64,000 nucleotides of DNA from Anaspis maculata. Lineage: Eukaryota > Arthropoda > Insecta > Coleoptera > Scraptiidae. A program made the translations under genes and the position numbers. The DNA is taken from positions 55,221,787 to 55,285,786 of the forward strand of contig OX421962.1 of the NCBI GenBank assembly GCA_949128115.1, in the 5' to 3' direction. The notes below the pieces were generated by a model. That model worked only from the letters and a program-made list of their open reading frames with translations, was not told the DNA's origin and did not search any database. Below are positions 27,148 to 38,932 of the stretch, in pieces; the first letter of the stretch is position 1, and every line of letters begins with the position of its first letter.

Positions 27148-28139
27148 GGATAAATGTGATCGTCAGTTGTTGATAGCTCTATCCGTCAAATAACAATGGT
27201 CAATGACAGCCTGAAAAACACCTCGGCTGGAAAGAACAATATCGAACCGCATCAGCTAACATAATGCATGGCTGATTAATAAAGACCATTACCGAATTGA
27301 GTGTAACTCATACCATGCCGGCCAGCCGAGAGAAGCTTACACATCAGGTGAATGGTGGATGGACCCAGTGAGAAATTATCTGGGAGTAGAATCATTTGTA
27401 ACAAACAATAATCATGTGAGATTAGATTTATTATAGAATATATTTGGAACTGAGAGAAGAGAGAAGTTACATGAGAGAGACTAACCCTGGATAACGCAAT
27501 AAGCAATAAGCAAATTTATATAGGACTTATAGATAGTAGGTAGGTGTAGGTAGGTACCTGCTACTAATGGTAACAAGAAAAACAGTAATAATTGTTACCT
27601 GAAACAACTGTCAAGATACAAGCGTTCATATCGTAAGTCCTACAATAGTATCGACCTCAAGTGTAGCCTATAGGGAAGTGAAGAAGTAGGGGGTTAGAGA
27701 TTGTAGTATTTAACCATCATTGTCACTATTAACGTCAAAGAGCATGATTTAGGTCCAATATAACTTCTATGCTTTCAATTTCTGTGGACTACTTGACGTC
27801 GATAGTTCTTGAACGCTCGTTATGATACTAATACTACTTCTAATATTTGGGCCGTCAAGTCGCTTGTCAAGTAACTTGGATTCCAAACGTTCCTTTGCAT
27901 CATCAGCCCCTAGAAAATTATCGCAATCTAAAAGAGAGTTTAGATTATACCTAATCTCTGACATCTGTTCAGACATAGCTGAAAAACACTATAACTTTTA
28001 TATTCTTTTGATTTTTTCTTCTTGTGTATTTGCATGATTGTGTTTAATTTTTTGTTTTATATAATTTCTCATTCTATTTTATTTTTTTGTTGTATAAAGT
28101 TTTCCTGTAGTTGGGCATTGCCTGTTGGGAATTAAATCC

Positions 28140-28172
28140 ATTCTATTCTATTCTATTCTATTCTATTCTATA
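28140..28172. repeat. (ATTCT)n microsatellite
   Basis: Six consecutive pentanucleotide units. Confidence 0.95.
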
Positions 28173-29847
28173 ACTTCTATAGTTATTCCATCTATAGGTG
28201 ACGTTACCTATATAGTGTTATATGATATGGTCTCCCGAAATAAGTATAATAAAAATAAGGAGGTACTAGTTTTCATCACACGTCCCTGCTATGCAAAATC
28301 AGTTCGGAAGATTTGAGTGATCTTGTAAATTATGTCAAATAGATTTTCAGCTGAGATATTTAGTGTGATTTGATTAGTATAAAGTATATAGACGAATTTG
28401 GAAGTTGTCAGTATTTGGAACTTTTGGAAGCATCAGTTGTAAAATGAGATGAGTATAATGGGGACTGTTGCAATTTGTAGCATATTCGCCCCTCGCGTTT
28501 TTTCACATAGATAGGTATGCATACCATAGTTGTGGCACTGATGAGCCATTCCGATTGAACGCTTCTGAAATTAACAATTATTTTAGATCGGCGCGTGATG
28601 CATTAGCGTCATCCATAACTGGTCCTGAAAATTAAAACTTGATCCCCATAACAGTCAGATCGAATATCACTCGTTCCATTACTGGTTGATTTAAATGGAC
28701 ACGCATAAGCATAACCGTGAAATATGCATAAAATGCTGATTAAATACCTACTGGTCATGAATAATTGTAAATTAGACATCAGGCCGGATGGCATCGGGGC
28801 TCCATAACATAACCAACGGGTTTAAATGTTAATGGAGCACGAACTGGCATCGGACAGACAGAAATAAAGCAAATATTGCCACCAATTTGTTTAAATAATC
28901 ACGATTGAAGAGCCAGATATGACCTGGCACCATAAGGATAAGCTCCCTGCGAAGCGCATTCATTTGAATATTGTCAATTTTTTCGTCGTCCAGCGAATAG
29001 CGATATGTTTGACAAGAACACTGGTGCTTGAAATTTCCCATGCATGATGTGCTTAACAATAAGGGTGGCCCTTATTACAGAGCCATTGCGTCACAAAAGA
29101 GCTACTGCACGGATGTGGAGCACTCTCTATGTAACCCTTCTCGATTTCTATATAACTTTGTTAATTAGATGATGACATTGTTATTCTTTTACCAGTGCTT
29201 TCAGTTCCGTAACTTATCCGTAAGAATTATAACTTCGAAAGCTCTCGAACGCGTCAAGTCAAGTGGTCAGACGCTTTTGTTTCTCAATGGCAGCCAGTGT
29301 GTGTGTCTGTATTATTGTACAAGGTATGTATAGGCATGGCCTGTGGGAATTGAGCCAAATTAAAAATTCCATCAGCGGAGAAACGCCCTGGTATGGTTCA
29401 TTAAAATTGTGATAAACGCTATCCGACAACTTAAGCCAATTGTGAACGATACACGCACGCCTGCGCTGGTACCAAATCAAATTTAAAATTTATAACTCTC
29501 CACTCTTTGATACTAGGACTGCTGAGCCTTTGTGCTGCTAACGGATTTAGTTCGGATTTTTGTTTGTATGAGGGTTGATTGCTTTGGCAAATATCTGCGC
29601 GAATGGGATGCAGAATATATGTCTAGGCTGGTAGAAGCTCAGAGAGATTCTTAACAAGGACCCAGTTGTATTATTGATCTATGAAAAAGTGTAACGTATA
29701 TATGTATTTTCTTTATAGTATTATAGTACTTCAATGAAGCATACATGTGCTGGTCCTATAGTCTGTCTGCCCGGACAACCAAAAGAAATTTTTTGTCGCC
29801 AAGTTGACAAAACACTTGATGCTGCACTGTGAGTACCATGTTGTATC

Positions 29848-29967
29848 GTGTGATCAAATGAATTCTTATTTCAGGTAGGCTGTGGCCTAGCCAAATGCAG
29901 CTTCGCTAGCACCCCTGAATTTGACCAGACCACAGCCTACCTAAAATAAGAAATCATTTGATCACAC
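29848..29967. mobile_element. foldback MITE, 120 bp
   Basis: GTGTGATCAAATGAATTCTT at the left and CATTTGATCACAC at the right, with the inner words AGGTAGGCTGTGG / CCACAGCCTACCT. Arms are about 40 bp with few mismatches and the loop is about 40 bp. Confidence 0.9.
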
Positions 29968-30346
29968 CTTACCCATACTGTATGAGACTATACAAGGTGT
30001 TTCAGTGATGGTATTACAAATGTCAAAGGTTGATTCCCCATCAAAAATCATGATCAAAAATATATATGACCCCTGTCGAAAATGCTTTGTTTTAGGAATA
30101 CCTACAGGGTGTTGACATATCTACGGCACGCAAAGAATTTCGAGCAAAATTGTCTTTATCATTTCAAAGGCATTCACTTTCAGGCATTCAAAGATATACT
30201 TCATTGTACAAATTTGAATTCAGTATTTTTAGCAAGAGAATCTCCTTCTAAGAGTAGAACGTAGAACCATTGGTAGAACCATTACCAAAAGATGAGCCTG
30301 TATAGTGTATGATTAGATTATGGTGATAGAGATCTCGGAATACCGG

Positions 30347-30545
30347 AGGGACCTGTGGGCGGAGCCTAACTACGCAAACTGAGTTCATCTGGTGATGCAC
30401 CTAGATTTGCAGTGGGATTTTAGGTTCACCTGTGACCTGGTATGGGTCCACCACTCCAGCTGACGGTGTTGCTTCCCCTATCTCAACGCACGGACTCGTC
30501 CATAACGATTTTTGTTTTTCTGTTCAGCCCCGCCCACAGGTCCCT
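30347..30545. mobile_element. MITE with about 20-bp terminal inverted repeats
   Basis: AGGGACCTGTGGGCGGAGC at the left, matched by CCCCGCCCACAGGTCCCT at the right. The interior is not self-complementary. No coding capacity. Confidence 0.7.
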
Positions 30546-32490
30546 ATGGTGTGCCGTCAGCTCTATATTGACGTAGCAGTTTCAAGCCATATGGGTACAG
30601 GGCTGTCCCGAAAATAATGGAACAAAATTCACAGGGAGATAGAGAATTGAAAGATGAGGGGACTTTTATTGATTATTGATAAACATACCCTCGCAAACGT
30701 TTGATAACGGAGATACAGGCTTTCAAAGTTAGAATAGAAAAATATTTTCTTGCATCACTTTTGAAGCGTTTAACCGATTTTTCAAAATTCAATCAAAATT
30801 CACTAAAGTTGGTCTTTATTAAACAATAGTAACTCATTTTACCAAACATTTTCAGGGGCGAAGATAATACAGGGTACCCTCCCCTTTTCCCCTATTTTGT
30901 ACTCTCCTAATTATTTTTGAAAATCGTGTCAATCTTTGAATTTATACGACTTATTTTATTTATTTAACAAGGCGACATTCGCTATTAGCTGTTCTACCAT
31001 TCAACCTCGGGGACAGCACAAAATATCCATGGATGTTGCGGGATTCATAACCCACACAGCGCAGCGCGAGTGGGTCAGCTTGTCATCACCTATACTACTC
31101 GACCACGACCGCTCCACTCCAAATTCTAAGTTTAGTTTAGAGAAGAAGTTCCTTCTGCAAAATTTTGATTAGAGGATTCGTTTCCGAAATAGTTGGGTTT
31201 GAAACTTCGGGAAACATCTCAAAATCTCCACTTTCAAGAGCCCCAAATAAAAAAAAAAATCAGTGGCGGCTCTGATAGATTGGTATAGGTGGGCCACAGT
31301 TACAAATGGAGGACAAGGCGGGTGCAGCTAGCCGGTTATGCGCCGCAGACGAAATTTTTTTCGAATTTTTGTTGGGCGGGCCGACATTTTGACCCCTCAT
31401 CATACACTTGCTGACTGGGAACGTCAGGAAGAAGAGTTTTTTTTGACAAACTATATCAGATTACTATACCTAGGTATAATAATCATGGTCGGCGGTCGGT
31501 CTACTCCTACTAGGTACTAGGTACCTACCTACAAATCTCACAGTACTCACTAATAATGATAAAAATACGTCTTTATTTGGAAATGGATCACAAAATAATT
31601 CCAACAGAAACATATTAAATTGGGAATTATGCAATATTTTTTTACCTATCAATTTTGTGAAGCATCATTCATGAAATTTTATTTTGCGAAATCGGCATGC
31701 GGCCCAGCTCACCCATCCGGACAGCGCCAGCGGCCCATCGGGTTTTGTCCATGTGACGCGAGTATTCCAAGTATTCTACTCTCCTATGCTTCAGGAAATA
31801 ATCGGAATTTGGGATTAATCAAAGTGCAATTTACATGCGATCGTTTCCAGAAAGATAGGAGACCCAAGTGTTCACATAACACACGCCCTGAATCGCTCTC
31901 CCTCACAGGGATTGAACATTGAATTGAACAATTGAACACGCAAGTCAAAATTTTTGAGTTCCTGTGATGGAAATAGGAAAACTACAGTTTATTTGACGTG
32001 AAAATTTCCTGTGGCCGATAACTCACATCGTGCTGACCGGTTGAGGGCATGGCTCGTCATTTGTGTCACCTAACTTGGCGCGTCCACTAAATATAGTGAA
32101 GCCGAAGCCCGGCAGCGGCAGTACTAAAGAAAATGGAATGAGAATGCCCACTCCCGAGCAGCTTCAATGTGGTTGATGTGGACCAACTTTCTTAGAAAGG
32201 TCATCCACTCATGGAGCTAAACTCCACAAGGCGAGACACGATGCGTGAGTGAACTGTGTTGGAAGATTTTCTCAACATGAAACTTGTCCATTACACATGA
32301 TTGGTTTCAAGTTGGAGAGGAGAATAGATGGTGCTATTGGAAGCTGTTCAGGCGAGATGATAGTTCCAGGGCTTCCAGCGGCCAAGTTCAGATGTATCTA
32401 ATGTTGCTGCCAAAATTTCTGTATCATCATGATGGACACTCGAAGGTTATAAAATACCTTAGGTTAAGGTCATTGTAGTAGAGTATAAAT

Positions 32491-32510
32491 AAACTAAACT
32501 AAACTAAACT
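32491..32510. repeat. (AAACT)n microsatellite
   Basis: Four perfect pentamers, preceded by AAAT. It may be the 3' tail of a small retroelement, but no body was recognised. Confidence 0.8.
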
Positions 32511-35500
32511 TTTGCACATAACATACAACATACCACATCTACACAGTTGTCTCTGCTGGTTTCATATCAAGACAATGAAAATTTTCCTCAGTTAGAGGGA
32601 AAAACCGTAAATTGAATATAATTCAGGTACTTAATATAGTTGTTATACTTCGAGTTTTTAAACATTAGGTGTAGTAGGTGCTCACACCTAATTTTTTTTT
32701 TTCAAGTCAAATGGGTGAAAATTACAACAATGATATAAAATCATTGTGGTAATGATATGACAAAAAAGCAAGTAATAGAAACATTTTGTGAGACTGGGTT
32801 TCTTGATGAGGAATTCAATCACGTATAGAATGATTCACATGAAGCAGTAACAATCTGAAAACTACGTAAGGTAGGCACTTGATTAAAATTAATTGCCTGT
32901 ATCAATCCCGCGCTTCAAGTGCTCACTAATAACTCAGATTTATTGATGCAATACAAGATGTTATTTACTTAGGTAGTTACTTATTTCTGCCAACCATAAG
33001 CAAGCGAACTTCACGAAAACCCCAGGTATCTAGACTTTTTCACTATAAATATGCTAGACTTTTTTGCACGCTATAGTACCCAAGATATTATATAGACTTC
33101 TACAGTGGATATTAAATCATTAGCTCAACAATTCACTCTTTGGTTTTTCCAAATGAGAATCCTCCTAATTGAAAATTAATTCAGTAACACCACAATAATT
33201 CTTAATTTTGTAGTCTTACAGTATATAATGGTGAACGGATTAGGTATAAGCCGCTCATCCACCGGGTCAGATATAAACGAACATTTTGAATTTATAATAC
33301 CTAAATCGGACAAGACCAATACACAGCTTCAATAGCGGGAGTTTATAAGAAACGCGAATGTTTCTGACGTGTCCGCTATTCAATTTTATTGTGACCAATA
33401 CAGGGGGGGGCATTACAATCCACTTATGGAAGATCAACAGCATTTGGCGTTTATTCGAACGAAATCTGAACAAGCAGGAAAACCCTCAAAAGAAAAATAA
33501 ATGTAGGCATCCACAGTAAAAAATAGGTCAATAAAAAGCTTGAAGGCTTTAGAATAGTTCAATAAACTGATCGATCAAATATGGCGGCGGAATACAAAAA
33601 TCTATAATGTGGCCAACAACTAACGACCATTCCGCTGGAACACTATTTTCTGGTATATTCCAGTTCCAAATGGAATGAAGGCATGCAAAACAAGATGAAT
33701 TTTTTTTTGAAAATTACATCTCAACCTGCTAGATTCAATAAAACAACGGAAATAAAAATTATACTTATTTCCCAGAATGGAATAATAAAATTATTATAGA
33801 AGTAGGTAATAAGGTACATCTATCTGCATATAAGCCTATAATCTGCCGTGCTGAATGTCAGCTATATCGAATCTGAACTTTTCAATCAGTAATAAAATTA
33901 TTACCCTACCCCTAAAACAAAATAGGAGTTATATGTTATATGGATACAATTTACGAACCGGATGGACGAAACGGTTGCATTAGCAATCTTCATCACCAAC
34001 TCAAGGTGGTGAAATAATATATACTAATGGATTATTGGCGTAAAACACATCCCATACATACTGTGACTACTGTGAGAATCAGTTCAGTGAGCACAAGTTT
34101 TTGTACGGTATCACTGATTTAATCTTCATACGCAACGACGTATTTGCTAATTAGTTATTAGAACTAAATGATACTCCAAAAATAAGTTGTACTGCTTATA
34201 TTTAGCTTAATCTAAAAACGTGTGATTGGTAAGGCTCCATTAATATTAAATTATGTCTATGGGTATAACTAATTATTTTACCAAGCCAGACTGTTATGCT
34301 GTTTCCTGCTTTCCTATTGACATCATTGCAAAGACATCTGGAACTCGCGCATGTAACTGCACTCTAGTCAATCAAACCTGTAAAATTGCGGAGCTTTATA
34401 ATACCAGCCGAAAATATACACATATGGTGCGGGCTTTTATACCGAATAAAGAAAAAAAAAGTCCGACCATACGTATCGTATCAAGTAATAGGAGCCCCAC
34501 GTCTGTGCGCTGAAAATTAAAGAAAAAGCTGATCAAATCTACCGGATAAATGGGCCCTTCTCTCTGGCTCAAATTACAAACTTGAAATGAATATATGGGG
34601 CATTTCATGCCGCCGTCTGTAATTACGCTGTGGTTGGGGCCATTTATCAGGTCATTTCAGGAAAAGGCTTCGCGCGGCAAGAGAGCCAAACGCCAAACAA
34701 AACATCTCCATTCCTGAAAATCGCTTGCTCTTTGCTCGTTTTTGTGTTCAGTTTGCCATACAGCACGCAGCAGCGTTTTAAAAAGATATTTGCACAACAG
34801 CCCCTCTCGACTTTCTCAAGCGTATTTGAAAACACTTTAACAGCCTGTTTGTTTAAATAATAGAGGAGCATACATATTTGTATGTTCTGTAATTTAATCA
34901 GGGGCAGTTCTGCTGCCTCTACCTATGATGTGAGAGACGTACCCCGTATGTTGAGCTGGCATCAGTCTTACCGGAAGTTTGGCGCCATCGAGCCCCGTTT
35001 GTTTTTCTCAACTATCGTCCTGTGAAGTTGCTTTGTCATGTTGGATGAGTTGCATCGCGCGCCTGTGTGCTGTTTTCACCTTCCGTATTTAGCATTATTT
35101 TTAAATTTCATTCCAGACAAGCCCAGCAAGGCAAAATCTCCGTGTATGAATAACACTGTTAGCTTTGCTACTAAGTACGAGAATTAGATTTCGTCTGTAT
35201 GGAGCTCGAGTTGTTAGAATAGAGCCCTTGGCGGAACCCTAACTGCATTACAACTCTATTATCTTTTGAGGCTCGCTCTGATTCACAGTTGGGTTTAATA
35301 AAGGACGTGCATACGTAATTCTTACGTATCCCTATCACATCGGTATCAACTCCATCGCATAGCTCGCGCATTTGATTAAAAAAAAGTCGTTATTATGATG
35401 GAAAAATAGCTATACGGTAAATGAAGACATTTGGTTATTTTTACCATTAAATCAAACAAAAACAAAGATACTGCTTTATTGAAACCATATTTTTGATAAC

Positions 35501-36074
35501 ATCTCAAGATTGAGATCTAGAGAGCAAGTCTAGAGCTTTATAAAAGAGAGAGTGTATAATGAAATAATATAAAACTGCAGTTGCGTGTACTTTTCGCGTA
35601 ACCCTATAATCACCAGCTGTGAACTGTTCACCAGAGTGGCTGGAATAATCGCTTTTTTACAACTCCAAAGAAATTTTATCGTTATAGTCTGCGAAATACC
35701 TGCACAGACTAATTTGTCTATTTGCTGCTGAATTAAAAAATAACCACGAACCTCAAGAAAGATACTAGTAAAACTTCCAAGTAAATAATTCATGCTAAAA
35801 ATGAGCATGTTTTTTGTCTAGGTAGATAATTTTGGATTATCACAATCAGAAATAATCAATCAATTTTAATTCAACAGATTCAATTTAAGCTGTTTTCCAG
35901 GTTTTTCTTTATTGGAAATGGTTTTCAACTACGACGACTATTACTATAAGTAATACGCTAGCTTCTCGCTAGCTTTATCGTGTTTAAAACTTTCGACATA
36001 TTAAATGACTACGGTTCGTCGACTAAAAAATCGACGTACCTAGATGAAAAAGTCATATGTTTAATAGTATATTA
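32511..36074. other. intronic, nothing recognised
   Basis: AT-rich, no gene. Several short frames at 34.2-34.9 kb show no domain. Confidence 0.45.
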
Positions 36075-36179
36075 TATACCAAGGTTGAGACAGTATTATT
36101 ATAGCTGAAGCTCCAGTTTAGATCCCGAAGCGCAGCTAAGGGATATAAGGCGTTGAAGCTATAATAATTTTCTCGACCG
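36075..36179 (-). repeat. dispersed repeat B, copy 1
   Basis: A unit of about 105 bp with TACCAAGGTTGAG at one end and CTTCAGCGCCTTAT-type sequence and GATCCCGAAGCGCAGCT inside. It is the reverse complement of the units at 37811-37898 and 38131-38238. Confidence 0.8.
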
Positions 36180-37591
36180 TGGTTTATATAGAGTTTACCT
36201 ACGACCACTACCGTAAGTGCCGTATACCGCACAACTCGGAACCTAAGTAAGTGAGCCCTTACGCACATCGTGACGTATTCTGTAAAGTAAATCGCACAGC
36301 GTGCGGTAATGGTAAAGTAAATCGCACAGTTAGGGAATTTATGTTTCTGATGTTGGGGGAATTTTTATCGAAAGACATTCTCACATAATTCACATTCAAA
36401 AATGGGAGCATTTCACGGGATTCTGACGCGTGCCCCGGTAGCACCTTTAGCATAAAAGCATAGGCGAGACTAGCTGTATATATTCGTAGCGAAGGCATGG
36501 CCATAGAAGTGAGATGTATCAACAACAAAATCGTCCAGATTTTTTTTCCAAGTGAGGGATTTGAGAATTTCTTGATTAAATTTTAACTCGCATTGGTAGG
36601 GCTTAGTTTTTACCTGATCACAATAATTTTGCGAGATTTATTAAAAAAGATTCAAAATATCAATGCAAGGACTGCCCGCAGTCAACAACAACTTGGGATC
36701 AAGTAGGTGTAAAAATTAGACACTTACAACAAGCACCAAATGTCTGATGACAGGTACTCTGCTGCCTGCCTACCTAAGTTCGATAATTTTCAAATAATAC
36801 TAATCCAACTATATCACCACGCCGAACAAATAATTGAATGGCTATAGGTAGGTACGCTTCTAAATACACCTCAGGCCTCGCTTTAGGTGGCACAGTAAGT
36901 GAACACTCAATTTTCAAGAATCGATTTGTGGGTGCTTTTCTTTCAGGTCTCGACGAAAAGCGTTGTACAACAGACAACCACCGAGCCAGCAGACACCAAA
37001 GTTTGAAAATGCTATCCGTCTTTGACATTGGATTAATCTGATGGCCGTAAACACCAATCAAAGTACCTCCCCCTTCTCCGATTTACTGTAGTTTTAGTTT
37101 TCAAAAGTGTATAATATGCGATACATAATACTATTATTCTTATTTAAATACAATAAAAGTAATCAACTCGCTCTAACTTGCTCTAAATTTAGCAAAACCC
37201 AGTATCCTATGAACACGGATATTAATATTATGAACACGGATGACGGCCGCTGACACTGCTATGAGGTGCGTGCTCCTCCTGTCAAGAGTGTCAAGGCACA
37301 CTTCGCACCGACCAATCAACACAATCTGCATTCGGCGGGATTTTATTTGAATTTTGAATCAGGGGAGAACTTAAATTGTAGGTATTTCATGAAATACGTG
37401 GCTTTTTTACCTATAATTTTTGCCGTTTACAATACCACTGGCTACATTTCACGTTAATTATAGCTTTTAAGTCAATATCCACTGTTATTGTTGATGTAGG
37501 ACTGTTTTATTACCTTGGATTTCTGAAAATTATTCTGGGCCCCTCACAAAGTTACAATACCGCTTTGGATTGGGGTCGTAGGTAAAGTACT

Positions 37592-37719
37592 GTACATGAC
37601 ACGAGTAGTAAAGCAATTACGCACTCAGGGAGTACTGCACTCGCTCGCTACACTCGCTCGTGCGCAACTTTTCCCTGCGTGCGTAATATGCTACTTACTA
37701 CTCTTGTTACGTAATGTAC
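37592..37719. mobile_element. foldback MITE, about 128 bp
   Basis: Left GTACATGACACGAGTAGTAA and right TTACTACTCTTGTTACGTAA. The inner pair is ATTACGCACTCAGGGA / TCCCTGCGTGCGTAAT. The loop is rich in TCGCTCG words. Confidence 0.82.
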
Positions 37720-37763
37720 TATTTTTTACTACTTCAAAATAGCCGTCCTAATTGAGGGACAGA

Positions 37764-37949
37764 TTAATAATGATGTACTTCACGGCTAGTAGTGAAAAAA
37801 GTCTTTTTTCTTGAGCTTCAGCGCCTTATTTCCCTCAGCTGCGCTTCGGGATCTGAACTGGCGCTTCAGCTATAATAATACTTTCTCAACCTTGGTATAT
37901 AATATACTATTTTTCACGACTAGCCGTGAAGTAAGTACATCATTATTAA
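37764..37949. mobile_element. MITE with about 38-bp inverted repeats, containing repeat B copy 2 (37811-37898)
   Basis: TTAATAATGATGTACTTCAC plus GGCTAGTAGTGAAAAA is matched at the right by TTTTTCACGACTAGCC plus GTGAAGTAAGTACATCATTA. The interior is repeat B (GAGCTTCAGCGCC to CAACCTTGGTAT). The combination suggests that B is either the core of this family or was captured by it. The other two B copies lack these outer arms. Confidence 0.82.
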
Positions 37950-38002
37950 CCCGTTCCTGAACTAGGATGACGATTTTTTAGTATAGTGAAAAATACCTAC
38001 CA

Positions 38003-38113
38003 TAGGCTGTCTGATTTCAATATAGGCTGCGATTCAGGCCGCGATCGGCCGATGGCGACCAGAAACACAGCCCACTCGAATCATGTAGAAATCAAACAGC
38101 AAACAGCCTTAAG
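38003..38113. mobile_element. small imperfect inverted-repeat element
   Basis: TAGGCTGTCTGATTTC at the left is loosely matched by GAAATCAAACAGCAAACAGC at the right, around GGCCGCGATCGGCCGA. A partial relative is at about 6803-6870. Confidence 0.5.
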
Positions 38114-38130
38114 ATAATAAGTATGAGTGA

Positions 38131-38238
38131 CGGTCGAAAAAATTATTATAGCTTCAGCGCCTTATATCCCTCAGCTGCGCTTCGGGATCTAAACTGACGC
38201 TTCAGCTATACCTAATAATACTTTCTCAACCTTGGTAT
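38131..38238 (+). repeat. dispersed repeat B, copy 3
   Basis: CGGTCGAAAAAATTATTATA, CTTCAGCGCCTTATATCCCT, GCGCTTCGGGATCT, then CAACCTTGGTAT. Close to copy 1 in reverse complement and to copy 2 in direct orientation, only 230 bp from copy 2. Confidence 0.82.
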
Positions 38239-38476
38239 GATGTACTATTATGTTGGTGAGGCTGCTCCACTCGCTCAAAAGGTTGTTCCGCAGTCCTGCC
38301 ACGTTCAGTATTAGTTTTACCCGGCGCATCCACCATTTGTGGAAGTAGAAGTATCGTCGCTTATCGACTGTCAGGGTCTCCATGATAAAGTCGTTCCTAG
38401 CTCACCTACAACATTCTGCGGAACCCAAATGAAAACCTTGTTATAAAATCCGTCATCAACATGTCAGAGACTATAT

Positions 38477-38932
38477 TATACAGGGTGGCCCACAGAAAAC
38501 GAAACAGACAGATTTTCGGGCACTCGACTTCATTTGTTTCTATACTGTAATATGTTTGCTAGAGAGACATAAGCCCCGTCATGGGCTCGGCAACTTCGAG
38601 CCAGCCTCCTAGAAGGGGCCGCAACTTTCCAAAAATACTGAAATTAGCATTATCTCGGAAAATTTGCATCAAATCAAAATAAAATAGTAACACCGCTGTA
38701 AAGACAATTGAACCAGCTTTAAAATAATGTATCACTCAACCCTAATTGTCATTTAGGAATTTCGAAGGGGCTGCCACCCTGACTACGGGGATGAAACTTC
38801 ACGGTTAAATTAACAGTAGCAGTTGAACGTCACCCTTGAAAACAAAGTTGAGCTGTCAGGGCTTATTTCCATGAAATTATGGTAGATGCTCGAAAATTTG
38901 TCTGCTTCGTTTTCGTTGGGCCACCCTGTATG
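38477..38932. mobile_element. MITE with about 45-bp inverted repeats, ends ACAGGGTGGCCCAC
   Basis: Left: TACAGGGTGGCCCACAGAAA, ACGAAACAGACAGATTTTCG. Right: CGAAAATTTGTCTGCTTCGT, TTTCGTTGGGCCACCCTGTA. The TACAGGGTG-CCCA terminus is a recurrent insect transposon end. Related fragments appear near 44360, 51150, 30600 and 62420. The 455-bp body has no open frame. Confidence 0.8.
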
